Below are positions 1 to 4,822 of a DNA stretch of 41,494 nt, piece after piece. The translations under genes were made by a program, and so were the position numbers. Positions within the stretch are counted from its first letter, which is position 1, and each line of letters starts with the position of its first letter. This DNA is from a virus. The stretch spans positions 1 through 41,494 of IMG/VR virus record IMGVR_UViG_3300035701_000091; one strand, given 5' to 3'. Below the pieces are notes generated by a model. The model was not told the DNA's origin and ran no database searches. It worked only from the letters and a program-made list of their open reading frames with translations.

Positions 1-48
1 ATAATAAAAAAATGGTGGGAAGAAAGGAAATTATGCCTATCACAATAA
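1..48 (+). CDS. 3' end of the GIY-YIG homing endonuclease gene (partial, cut by window edge)
   Basis: The first base is in frame with the last 15 codons of the gene that is complete at 40648-41289. It reads IIKKWWEERKLCLSQ and stops with TAA at 46-48. This is the same gene seen through the circular overlap, not a second copy. Its end overlaps the start of the pentapeptide-repeat gene at 33. Confidence 0.9.
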   Translation: MIKKWWEERKLCLSQ

Positions 49-253
49 AATCTAACCAAGAAGCGGAAAAACTAATCAAAAATGGCATCTTGGCGATAAA
101 TGATGACCTTGAGATTGCCTTTGACGACTTTAGTATTGAGGCGGATATTAAGTGCCACAATATCTACTCTAAAGATGGTAGAAGGGGTATAGACGCTCGG
201 AATATAAGCGCTGGGGATATAACCGCTTGGGATATAAACGCTCGGGATATAGA
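1..253. repeat. Left copy of terminal direct repeat
   Basis: Positions 1-253 match 41242-41494 with a constant offset of 41241. I found one difference, A at 127 versus G at 41368. It changes an Asp to a Gly codon in the pentapeptide protein. The overlap shows that the contig closes into a circle or has terminally redundant, permuted ends. Confidence 0.97.
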
Positions 254-485
254 TGCTGGGGATATAACCGCTGGGAATATAAACGCTCGGAATATAAGCT
301 ATTTTGCGGTTTGTTTCGCCTACGAGAATATCGTTTGTAAATCAATTGAAGGGGGGCGGGAAAACGCCAAGCATTTTTGTTTAGACGGGAAGATAACATA
401 TAAAGAAGAAGAACCTCAAACTGGTAAGAAGGTGAGAATTAAAATAAATTCTGGGCAAGAAATTGAAGGAATTTTAATAGAATAA
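33..485 (+). CDS. Pentapeptide-repeat protein
   Basis: A 150-residue protein. Residues of roughly 50-90 consist of about seven five-residue units of the form A-x-[D/N]-I-x, encoded by a 15-bp tandem DNA repeat around 190-300. Pentapeptide repeats fold as a right-handed quadrilateral beta-helix. A short conserved tail follows, containing YFAVCFAYEN and a C-terminal SH3-like stretch. I chose the ATG at 33, with SD AAAGGA just upstream, over the ATG at 12, which lacks a good SD and lies inside the GIY-YIG gene. No function can be assigned. Known pentapeptide proteins include DNA mimics that bind gyrase, but nothing here shows that activity. It sits between a homing endonuclease and the holin candidate. 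Confidence 0.85.
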   Translation: MPITIKSNQEAEKLIKNGILAINDDLEIAFDDFSIEADIKCHNIYSKDGRRGIDARNISAGDITAWDINARDIDAGDITAGNINARNISYFAVCFAYENIVCKSIEGGRENAKHFCLDGKITYKEEEPQTGKKVRIKINSGQEIEGILIE

Positions 486-503
486 TAAAAGAAAGCAGGT
501 AAA

Positions 504-716
504 ATGTTTTATTTCAACCGTGCGGGACTGGATGCTGGAGCGGTAAAATTTGTTAAGGTTATCGCTTATGTAGCGGCATCGGGGGCATTAGTGGCGATTG
601 CGGATTATCTAAAAGGAATGAGTTTAGACCAGCAAAATTACATTTTGATTGCGATTGTTGGACTTGTCAATGCCTTGATTGCTGGGGCTTTGAAAATATT
701 AAGTATTAAAAAATAA
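504..716 (+). CDS. Small two-helix membrane protein, holin candidate
   Basis: Seventy residues with two hydrophobic segments, about residues 17-37 (VKVIAYVAASGALVAIADYL) and 46-66 (YILIAIVGLVNALIAGALKI). They are separated by a short polar turn, and the tail is basic (LSIKK). That size and topology fit small class II-like phage holins, which permeabilise the inner membrane so that endolysin reaches the wall. The SD AGCAGGT precedes the ATG. Its place in the lysis region, one gene after the pentapeptide protein and two before the CHAP amidase, supports the role. No sequence motif defines holins, so this is inferred from topology and context. Confidence 0.6.
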   Translation: MFYFNRAGLDAGAVKFVKVIAYVAASGALVAIADYLKGMSLDQQNYILIAIVGLVNALIAGALKILSIKK

Positions 717-724
717 GGAGTTAA

Positions 725-907
725 ATGCCTGGCAAAAGCGGCAGTAGAAAATATGGCAGGGCTAAAATTAAATGCCAGAAATATCGGGATGCTAAAACCC
801 GCTTGAAAAACAAAATCCGTAAGATTAAACGGCATTTAAAAAAACATTTACGCGATAATTGGGCAGGTAAGACCTTAAGAGAATTGGAGTTGCTTATGAC
901 AAAATAG
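725..907 (+). CDS. Small, very basic hypothetical protein
   Basis: Sixty residues, strongly Lys/Arg-rich from about residue 5 to 47 (KIRKIKRHLKKHLRDN), with no hydrophobic segment. A strong SD (AAGGAG) lies seven bases before the ATG. It follows the holin candidate by eight bases. The composition suggests nucleic-acid or phospholipid binding, but no family is recognised. Confidence 0.6.
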   Translation: MPGKSGSRKYGRAKIKCQKYRDAKTRLKNKIRKIKRHLKKHLRDNWAGKTLRELELLMTK

Positions 908-992
908 TTTTCCGTCTAATAGTTGCCAAATAATTCTAACAATTCCTGGCAACAGAAAGTGAAGGACAATTATTTTATCACTTAAAATCTTA

Positions 993-1517
993 TTGGTCTT
1001 GACGCTTTTCAGTATTATCCAAGCGGCAACACCAAACCCAAACATAAAAACGAACTTGCACCTTACGAAAAATGAGACAATAATCGCCCCTCAAACGCCC
1101 CAGATAGTGGTAGGCGAGAGCGAGGCAATGAGACAGGAAAGAGAGGCGAAAGCTCAACAGGAAGCCGCTGAAGCCCAAAAACGGGTGGTTTTAGCACGAG
1201 AGAGGCAAGACAAGGGCGGTGGCGATTACATCATCATCGGCTTGGCTAAAAGCAACAACTGCTATGATTATGTGCGTGAGCAAGGCAAATCACTGCCCAG
1301 CGGATACCACTACGCCAAATACCTGCCCGTAAGCAAACAGACGCCAAGTGTTGGTGAGGCGATGGTAACCTACGAGGGGGCGATGGGACACGTGGTTTAT
1401 ATTATAACGGTTGATGGTGAATACCTGACCTTGCGGGAAAGCGGTTATTCTGCGCCGTATGTTACCCAAAGAACAATTAAGTGGAAAAATAACAGTTTAG
1501 TGAAGGGGTTTTTATGA
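993..1517 (+). CDS. CHAP-domain amidase/endopeptidase (secreted peptidoglycan hydrolase)
   Basis: The C-terminal ~95 residues look like a CHAP (NlpC/P60-type cysteine) domain. They have a Cys at residue 90 in NNCYDYVRE and a His at residue 133 in AMGHVVYI, the expected catalytic pair, followed by beta-strands. CHAP enzymes cut amide bonds in peptidoglycan. Residues ~45-70 form a Gln/Glu/Arg-rich coiled-coil linker. The annotated TTG at 993 has no SD. The same frame continues upstream to a stop at 960, and an ATT at 972, just after an AAGGA SD, would add a typical signal peptide (LSLKILLVLTLFSIIQA). The true start is therefore uncertain. The gene belongs to the lysis region with the holin candidate upstream. 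Confidence 0.75.
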   Translation: MVLTLFSIIQAATPNPNIKTNLHLTKNETIIAPQTPQIVVGESEAMRQEREAKAQQEAAEAQKRVVLARERQDKGGGDYIIIGLAKSNNCYDYVREQGKSLPSGYHYAKYLPVSKQTPSVGEAMVTYEGAMGHVVYIITVDGEYLTLRESGYSAPYVTQRTIKWKNNSLVKGFL

Positions 1518-1536
1518 AAACTAATAGGAGGAGAAG

Positions 1537-1719
1537 ATGAGTTTTTTACACCTTCACCACTGGATTTATGAAGATAAAGAATTTCCAACTTACCGAAAAT
1601 GTAGGTGTGGTTTGGAGCAAAAAAGATATAAAGACGATATGTGTCAAATGGCTTGTGCCTATGATGAGTATTCCCAACTTTATCCCTGCTGGGGTAATTG
1701 GCGAGAATTTATTAAATGA
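1537..1719 (+). CDS. Small Cys/His-rich hypothetical protein
   Basis: Sixty residues with strong SD AGGAGGAG before the ATG. Metal-binding candidates are HLHH near the start, CRC at about 23-25 and Cys residues at about 36, 40 and 51, so it may be a small zinc-binding protein. Its stop overlaps the next gene's start (ATGA at 1716-1719), indicating coupled translation. The family is unknown. Confidence 0.6.
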   Translation: MSFLHLHHWIYEDKEFPTYRKCRCGLEQKRYKDDMCQMACAYDEYSQLYPCWGNWREFIK

Positions 1720-1871
1720 AAACTAAACCCCTTAAAACCCTTAAAATATGTCCAATCTGTAAACAAAGAGTAACCCTTGATGTCTCGTTTCGGGTTGATA
1801 AAGCGGGGCAGTATTGGCATCACGATTGTTGGTTTAGACCGAAGGAAATAATTAAAAGTTTAGGAGGTTAG
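1716..1871 (+). CDS. 51-residue zinc-ribbon-like protein
   Basis: A short gene starting in an ATGA overlap with the preceding stop. It has one CPIC motif at about residues 12-15 and HHDC at about 35-38, a CxxC/HxxC arrangement typical of single zinc knuckles. Its last codons contain the SD (AGGAGG) of the next gene, and its TAG stop abuts that start. The coding frame is open and tightly packed, which supports reality despite its size. The role is unknown. Confidence 0.65.
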   Translation: MKTKPLKTLKICPICKQRVTLDVSFRVDKAGQYWHHDCWFRPKEIIKSLGG

Positions 1872-1873
1872 TG

Positions 1874-2188
1874 ATGAAAATCCAATTGGATACAACTAAC
1901 AAAACCATCAAGGTTGAGGACAATGTCAAATTTAGCGAGTTGATTAAAGTATTGGAGAAAATTTTACCCAAAGGAGAATGGAAGGAATTTATCCTTGAGA
2001 CAAATGTAACGATTACTTATTGGCACGAACCGATTTATATTTGGACTTCCCCAAGAGCGGACAACACAAATAGAGACCCATATCCATATCCTTGGTATGT
2101 GAGGGATACAAGTGCGACTTATTTGGCGAACAACACAAATCAAGTTGATTATAAATTACAGGCAGGAACTTTCAATATTGAATATTAA
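1874..2188 (+). CDS. Hypothetical protein
   Basis: A 104-residue protein. I chose the ATG at 1874 because AGGAGG lies six bases upstream; the in-frame GTG at 1871 is too close. The N-terminal half (to about residue 45) looks like a small alpha/beta unit (KTIKVEDNVKFSELIKVLEK). The C-terminal half is rich in Tyr, Pro, Asn and Trp (YPYPWYVRD). No recognised family. The stop codon is the first base pair region of the structured RNA that follows. Confidence 0.65.
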   Translation: MKIQLDTTNKTIKVEDNVKFSELIKVLEKILPKGEWKEFILETNVTITYWHEPIYIWTSPRADNTNRDPYPYPWYVRDTSATYLANNTNQVDYKLQAGTFNIEY

Positions 2189-2310
2189 CTCATCAGGCGG
2201 CGGTGAAAGCCCGCATTGTTAATTTATAACGGCGTTCCCAAGTAGCGTAGTCCAGAGGACTATCAGCCTATGGCTGAGGAAATCTGCTTGGGCTTCGCCG
2301 TGTGATGAGT
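2188..2310 (+). ncRNA. Structured RNA element, likely 5' regulatory leader of the 2325 gene
   Basis: A 123-nt stretch folds by eye into nested perfect helices. The closing stem is ACTCATCA 2188-2195 with TGATGAGT 2303-2310. There is a GCGG/CCGC hairpin at 2197-2214. An arm pairs ACGGCG 2229-2234 with 2296-2301 and CCCAAG 2237-2242 with 2287-2292. The arm carries two terminal hairpins, TAGTCC/GGACTA (2248-2262) and TCAGCC/GGCTGA (2263-2277). The downstream SD starts right after the closing stem, which suggests cis-regulation. The RNA class is not recognised. Confidence 0.65.
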
Positions 2311-2324
2311 AGGAAGGGAGAGAA

Positions 2325-2582
2325 ATGAAAAACAAAGAAACGTGGGAAGAAAAGTTTGATAAAGAGTTTGGACATCACGGAGAAACTTGGAATGGGAAAA
2401 AAGGAAGTAAAGATGAATTAGAAATTAGACAATTCATCCGAACCCAAATCGAGCAGGCAGAGAGAAGGGGGTTTTTAGAAGCAATTAGGGGATATACAAG
2501 TAAAACCTATGCGGAGACGATTGAGGAAGCCGAGAAACGGGGGGCGAAAGAGACGATTGCTTATATGGGGAAACTGAAATGA
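2325..2582 (+). CDS. Hypothetical charged helical protein
   Basis: Eighty-five residues, highly charged and probably largely helical (TQIEQAERRGFLEAIRG, then ETIEEAEKRGAKETIAY). SD AGGAAGGG follows the structured RNA directly, so expression may be controlled by that RNA. It ends in an ATGA overlap with the next gene. No family recognised. Confidence 0.65.
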   Translation: MKNKETWEEKFDKEFGHHGETWNGKKGSKDELEIRQFIRTQIEQAERRGFLEAIRGYTSKTYAETIEEAEKRGAKETIAYMGKLK

Positions 2583-2803
2583 GCGCCGATAATTATCTAT
2601 ACATAAACCCTAAAAATTACGAAGTTTGGGATTGCGTGGCGTCGTGTGTGAGCAAAAACCTAAAAGACCAAAAATTATCTTTAATCGGCAAAGGTAAAAA
2701 CATTAACGAGGCATTAAAAATAACAGAAAAGTTTGAAAATGAATTAGAAGATAACGGCAGTTATTTGGAATATGGTTTGCACTTTAAGATTTGGTGTAAG
2801 TAA
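2579..2803 (+). CDS. Hypothetical protein
   Basis: Seventy-four residues, translationally coupled to the upstream gene by an ATGA overlap. It begins MSADNYLYINPKNYEVWDC, a start seen in small phage proteins of unknown role, and has two nearby Cys (DCVASC) and a final Cys. The end of the gene is followed at once by RNA element A. No function can be assigned. Confidence 0.65.
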   Translation: MSADNYLYINPKNYEVWDCVASCVSKNLKDQKLSLIGKGKNINEALKITEKFENELEDNGSYLEYGLHFKIWCK

Positions 2804-2888
2804 CGGCTTGGAGCGGTTTATTTGAGGGTTCTGGCTCTCTCGCGGTTATATTAAACTGCAGATATAAACTGCTCCAACTTGTTCCTTA
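2797..2888 (+). ncRNA. Structured RNA element, copy A
   Basis: The outer stem pairs GGAGCGGTTT 2810-2819 with AAACTGCTCC 2866-2875 (one G-U). Inside are hairpins GAGGG/CTCTC (2824-2839) and GCGGTT/AACTGC (2842-2859), giving a three-way junction. Its left flank 2797-2817 and right flank 2871-2888 recur around copy B at 3323-3439 with only two and one mismatches, while the interior differs. Conserved ends with a variable but foldable interior argue for a functional RNA family. It is not a tRNA: there is no T-loop or CCA-compatible acceptor layout. Confidence 0.6.
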
Positions 2889-2948
2889 GTTAACATATGT
2901 TAACTCACGAGTATTGCGTTACTGTTAAATATATGTTATAGTTAACTT
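2889..2948 (+). promoter_or_regulatory. Palindromic operator and probable promoter of the HNH gene
   Basis: GTTAACATATGTTAAC at 2889-2904 is a perfect 16-bp palindrome. A related half-site GTTAAC recurs at 2941-2946, just before the HNH start. Between them TTGCGT (2914-2919) and TTATAG (2936-2941) are 16 bp apart, a weak sigma-70-like pair. The HNH ATG at 2949 has no SD, so a leaderless or nearly leaderless transcript is likely. The protein binding the palindrome is unknown. Confidence 0.45.
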
Positions 2949-3317
2949 ATGAGAATTATTGAACCACAACGCAAGAAATATTTTCAAGATTATTGGAAAA
3001 AAAATAAGAATTTAATATACAAAAATAGAAAAAATTATCATCTGGTAAAGAGGAAATTTTTATTGAAAATGCTTGGTAATAAATGTGCTTTTTGTGGTTT
3101 TTCTGATACTCGCGCTTTACAGATTGACCATATAAATGGTGGTGGATGTAGAGAGATTAAAGGTTTGGGCGGTATGGGAAATTATAAAAATGAACTTTTT
3201 AAACTTGCTAAACTTGATAAAAAAAAATTCTTTTCTAAATATCAATTATTATGTGCTAATTGTAATTGGATTAAAATAGATACTAATAATGAACGTAAAA
3301 AGGGGAACTGCCTATAA
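2949..3317 (+). CDS. Small free-standing HNH endonuclease
   Basis: A 122-residue basic protein. It has CAFCGF at about residues 46-51, then DHINGGG at about 61-67 (catalytic DH), and CANCNWIK at about 101-108. These give two zinc CxxC pairs around an HNH fold, typical of phage HNH nucleases. The N-terminus is Lys/Tyr-rich and probably binds DNA. The gene is more AT-rich than its right-hand neighbours, lacks an SD and has its own promoter-like region. It sits between RNA element copies A and B, which suggests that it entered the genome as a unit. It is too short for IscB-type nucleases and has no RuvC motifs. Confidence 0.85.
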   Translation: MRIIEPQRKKYFQDYWKKNKNLIYKNRKNYHLVKRKFLLKMLGNKCAFCGFSDTRALQIDHINGGGCREIKGLGGMGNYKNELFKLAKLDKKKFFSKYQLLCANCNWIKIDTNNERKKGNCL

Positions 3318-3322
3318 CAAAA

Positions 3323-3439
3323 TAAGTAACAGTTTGGAGCGGTAAACGTTCCTTAATGGCGATAAGCCCCCCTGGGGACTTCATATCGATAGTTATTAAG
3401 GTCAGCAATGCTGAATTGCCCGCTCCACCTTGTTCCTTA
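3323..3439 (+). ncRNA. Structured RNA element, copy B, upstream of zinc-ribbon operon
   Basis: GGAGCGG 3336-3342 pairs with CCGCTCC 3420-3426. Inside, CCTTAAT 3351-3357 pairs with ATTAAGG 3395-3401. That arm also contains CGATA/TATCG and CCCC/GGGG helices, and CAGC/GCTG forms a hairpin at 3403-3413. The conserved tail TTCCTT (3433-3438) is complementary to the AAGGA of the SD at 3448-3452. The element could therefore mask the ribosome site of the next gene like a translational riboswitch. Flanks match copy A. Confidence 0.6.
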
Positions 3440-3462
3440 ACCAAAAGAAGGAGTGATGAGCC

Positions 3463-3576
3463 GTGCATTGTAAGAGAAAGTCCTTCAGACACTGGCAAAG
3501 TGCCACCAGACGCCGCCGCAGGCGTTCCAACAAACGCCGTCCCGCAAGGAGGTGGAAAAAATGTTCGTCTGCTTAA
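3463..3576 (+). CDS. Arg-rich protamine-like micro-protein (candidate)
   Basis: A GTG-started frame of 37 codons preceded by AAGGAG nine bases upstream. It encodes a strongly basic peptide: six consecutive arginines at residues 16-21 (TRRRRRRS), then NKRRPARRWKK, and no acidic residues at all. It overlaps the next gene's start by 16 bases, suggesting coupled translation. The composition would fit DNA condensation or RNA binding, as in protamines or Arg-rich RNA-binding peptides, but that is inference. The same DNA is open in another frame (3356-3625), so the choice of frame rests on the SD and coupling. Confidence 0.45.
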   Translation: MHCKRKSFRHWQSATRRRRRRSNKRRPARRWKKCSSA

Positions 3577-3731
3577 GTTGCGGAAGTTCGCTCTGGTGGG
3601 AAGGCGAGGTGGGTTTTTGCGATAAGTGTCGGAAAGTCCACATCTGGGACAAGAAACTGGGTATCTTCCGCCAACTTAACAAGATGGAAACGCTACGGCT
3701 CATCAAGACCCTGAAAGGGAAAGTGAGGTGA
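3561..3731 (+). CDS. 56-residue zinc-ribbon protein
   Basis: Starts at an ATG with an excellent SD (AAGGAGGT) eight bases upstream. It has CLSCG at residues 4-8 and CDKC at about 19-22, a CxxC-CxxC treble-clef or ribbon pair, followed by a basic helix. Codons are richer in G and C (CTG, CTC, GTC) than in the rest of the genome, so this stretch was probably acquired. Its stop overlaps the next start (TGATG). Function unknown; it probably binds nucleic acid or protein through zinc. Confidence 0.7.
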   Translation: MFVCLSCGSSLWWEGEVGFCDKCRKVHIWDKKLGIFRQLNKMETLRLIKTLKGKVR

Positions 3732-3937
3732 TGGATACTAACTTCTGCCGTGATTGTATCCACAAGCCATTCGTGCCAACCTGCACTTACTGCGGGAAGC
3801 TCTGCGTGATGACGGAGTCCAACGGTGTCTACGAGACCTACCAGTGCCCAGACGGTTGCCGGCTCATCATCGTCTTTCGGGTTCACCAAAAACCCAAACC
3901 CTCCGATCAAACCCAACTCCCTCTCTCTACGACTTAG
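3731..3937 (+). CDS. Cys-rich zinc-binding protein
   Basis: A 68-residue protein with CRDC at about residues 6-9, CTYCGKLC at about 18-25 and CPDGC at about 39-43, enough for two zinc sites. I chose the ATG at 3731, which overlaps the previous stop; an in-frame GTG lies one codon upstream. It is part of the GC-richer two-gene zinc-ribbon island, and its 3' end forms the left arm of a long hairpin (3917-3950). Function unknown. Confidence 0.65.
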   Translation: MDTNFCRDCIHKPFVPTCTYCGKLCVMTESNGVYETYQCPDGCRLIIVFRVHQKPKPSDQTQLPLSTT

Positions 3938-3950
3938 TGGGGAGAGGGAG
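3917..3950 (+). terminator. Long GA/CT-rich hairpin at the end of the zinc-ribbon genes
   Basis: CTCCCTCTC 3917-3925 pairs perfectly with GAGAGGGAG 3942-3950. The stem can extend to 13 pairs with G-U wobbles and a loop of about 8 nt. There is only a weak T-run (ATTTCCTTT) after it, so it may be a transcript-end protector or partial terminator. Confidence 0.4.
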
Positions 3951-3967
3951 AATTTCCTTTAAGGAGT

Positions 3968-3997
3968 CGTGCCAGAGGGGTTGTTTTAAGGTCAATT
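3968..3997. repeat. Direct repeat, left of methyltransferase gene
   Basis: Matches 4591-4620 over 30 bases with one difference; the first 23 bases are identical. It contains a tiny frame GTG CCA GAG GGG TTG TTT TAA preceded by AAGGAG. Together with its partner it brackets the methyltransferase gene. Confidence 0.8.
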
Positions 3998-4013
3998 TCT
4001 TTTAAGGAGAGGA

Positions 4014-4553
4014 ATGAAAATAGACAGAGTGTGGAGTATGCCATCATCGGCAACTTTTACAATAAAACCAATAAAAGAACTTTTACAACGATATAATGTT
4101 GGTGTTGGTTGGATTGACCCATTTGCAGGTAACTACTCCCCGGCTGAATATACAAACGACTTGAATCCTAATACTAAAGCAATATGTCACAAAGACGCAA
4201 AGGAATTTTTAGAGGGGGTGGGAAGTTTCGGATATGTCGGTGGATTATATGACCCGCCATATTCTCTTAGACAGATAATCGAGTGTTACGATGGTTTTGG
4301 AATGACGGTTGATAAAAAATGGGCAACAACCAAATTTTATACAGATACTAAAAATCTTTTAGCAAAACTTATTGAACCGGGCGGGCTAGCAATATCATTT
4401 GGTTGGAACTCAATCGGACTGGGCAAAAAAAGAGGATTTGAAATTATAGAGATATTACTTGTATCACACGGCAGATTACACAACGACACGATTGTAACAG
4501 TAGAGAGAAGGTTACCCCCCAAAGGGGAGCAATTAGATAAAGGAGAGAGATGA
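4014..4553 (+). CDS. DNA N6-adenine methyltransferase (phage type)
   Basis: A 179-residue protein with the two hallmark motifs of amino-methyltransferases. A motif I-like stretch WIDPFAGN (Asp at residue 35) binds S-adenosylmethionine. Motif IV DPPY is at residues 80-83, the signature of N6-adenine (or N4-cytosine) transfer. It is short and has no obvious target-recognition domain, as is common for orphan phage methylases that protect against host restriction. No restriction partner is nearby. SD AAGGAGAGG precedes the ATG. The gene is bracketed by 30-bp direct repeats, and its stop overlaps (ATGA) the start of a broken second methyltransferase-like frame. Confidence 0.85.
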   Translation: MKIDRVWSMPSSATFTIKPIKELLQRYNVGVGWIDPFAGNYSPAEYTNDLNPNTKAICHKDAKEFLEGVGSFGYVGGLYDPPYSLRQIIECYDGFGMTVDKKWATTKFYTDTKNLLAKLIEPGGLAISFGWNSIGLGKKRGFEIIEILLVSHGRLHNDTIVTVERRLPPKGEQLDKGER

Positions 4554-4612
4554 AAATACTTAACCTTTGCGCTTGAATTGGTGGCAAAGCCGTGCCAGAG
4601 GGGTTGTTTTAA
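4550..4612 (+). pseudogene. Remnant of a second DNA methyltransferase N-terminus, interrupted by TGA
   Basis: From an ATG coupled to the upstream stop, with good SD AGGAGAG, the frame reads MKILNLCA, TGA, then IGGKAVPEGLF and TAA. MKILNLxAGIGG is the familiar opening of phage methyltransferases, with TGA standing exactly where a glycine codon (GGA) is expected. The frame then ends within 12 codons. I read it as a decayed or recombination-truncated gene. Sense reading of TGA is rejected elsewhere because many genes here stop at TGA. Confidence 0.55.
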
Positions 4613-4620
4613 GCTCAATT
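4591..4620. repeat. Direct repeat, right of methyltransferase gene
   Basis: Partner of 3968-3997, about 623 bp away. It falls inside the methyltransferase remnant and keeps the same VPEGLF-stop reading. Confidence 0.8.
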
Positions 4621-4622
4621 CC

Positions 4623-4666
4623 TCTCTCTCGGTAGTTTTTTGGCCTCTCCTGGCTACCGAGAGAGA
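4623..4666 (+). other. Perfect 13-bp inverted repeat with 18-nt loop
   Basis: The arms at 4623-4635 and 4654-4666 pair completely (CTCTCTCGGTAG with CTACCGAGAGAG plus one A-T). Four adenines follow the right arm and no T-run, so it is not a plain intrinsic terminator on this strand. It lies just before the first DnaA box and could be an origin or RNA structure. Confidence 0.55.
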
Positions 4667-4677
4667 AAAGTTGGGCT

Positions 4678-4686
4678 TGTGGATAA
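4678..4686 (-). promoter_or_regulatory. DnaA box (perfect consensus)
   Basis: TGTGGATAA is the complement of the bacterial DnaA consensus TTATCCACA. A second perfect copy is at 5479-5487 on the other side of the initiator gene, and a one-mismatch copy (AGTGGATAA) is at 39500-39508. Confidence 0.7.
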
Positions 4687-4714
4687 CTTTTATGATAAGA
4701 TGAATATAGTGAGA

Positions 4715-4800
4715 AGATGCCGGCTATAATTATATCTAATTGCGCAATAAGATATGCCCTATATAGACAAAGCCGGCAACGGTTCTCACCTATATAGGGC
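4715..4800. other. Nested inverted repeats of the putative replication origin
   Basis: GCCCTATATAG at 4756-4766 is perfectly inverted at 4790-4800 (23-nt loop). Around it, GCCGGC occurs twice, with GAGAA to the left and TTCTC to the right, forming an outer imperfect inverted repeat. AT-rich sequence (TATAATTATATC) lies between. Next to a DnaA box and directly upstream of an initiator gene, this is the likely melting/initiation site or the initiator's own operator. Confidence 0.5.
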
Positions 4801-4822
4801 TATTTTATTACAAGGAGCGGTG

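Noticed and set aside
190-300. CRISPR-like array from regular 15-bp repeats
   Set aside because: Units are contiguous without spacers and encode pentapeptide repeats in frame. The reverse-strand frame (RLYPQ repeats) is a shadow of the same DNA.
2188-2310. Hammerhead ribozyme in the structured RNA (CTGAGGA and GAAA present)
   Set aside because: CTGAGGA fits CUGANGA, but its C, U and G are already paired in the GGCTG hairpin, and the GAAA boxes at 2205 and 2279 are not placed between the required helices. No consistent three-stem core can be drawn.
2797-2888. tRNA-like gene in RNA element A
   Set aside because: The outer stem is 10 bp, there is no anticodon-arm or T-loop sequence (GTTCGANNC), and the interior has only two hairpins. 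No other tRNA was seen in the window.
2797-3439. IscB/HEARO-type nuclease with guide RNA
   Set aside because: The HNH protein is only 122 residues and lacks RuvC and PLMP-type segments. The RNA elements are about 90-115 nt and duplicated, unlike a single large omega RNA.
3356-3625. Protein-coding frame MAISPPGDFI...
   Set aside because: It runs through the paired arms of RNA element B and across two SD-supported genes, has no SD of its own, and resembles no family.
4550-4612. Genome-wide recoding of TGA as glycine (code 25)
   Set aside because: Many genes stop at TGA in ATGA overlaps with good SD sites, and none of the long conserved genes (TerL, GroEL, portal, capsid) has an internal TGA.
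3917-4666. Pair of GA/CT-rich hairpins as transposon ends
   Set aside because: The two hairpins (3917-3950 and 4623-4666) have different stems and loops, and no transposase or target duplication lies with them. Only the 30-bp direct repeats are shared.
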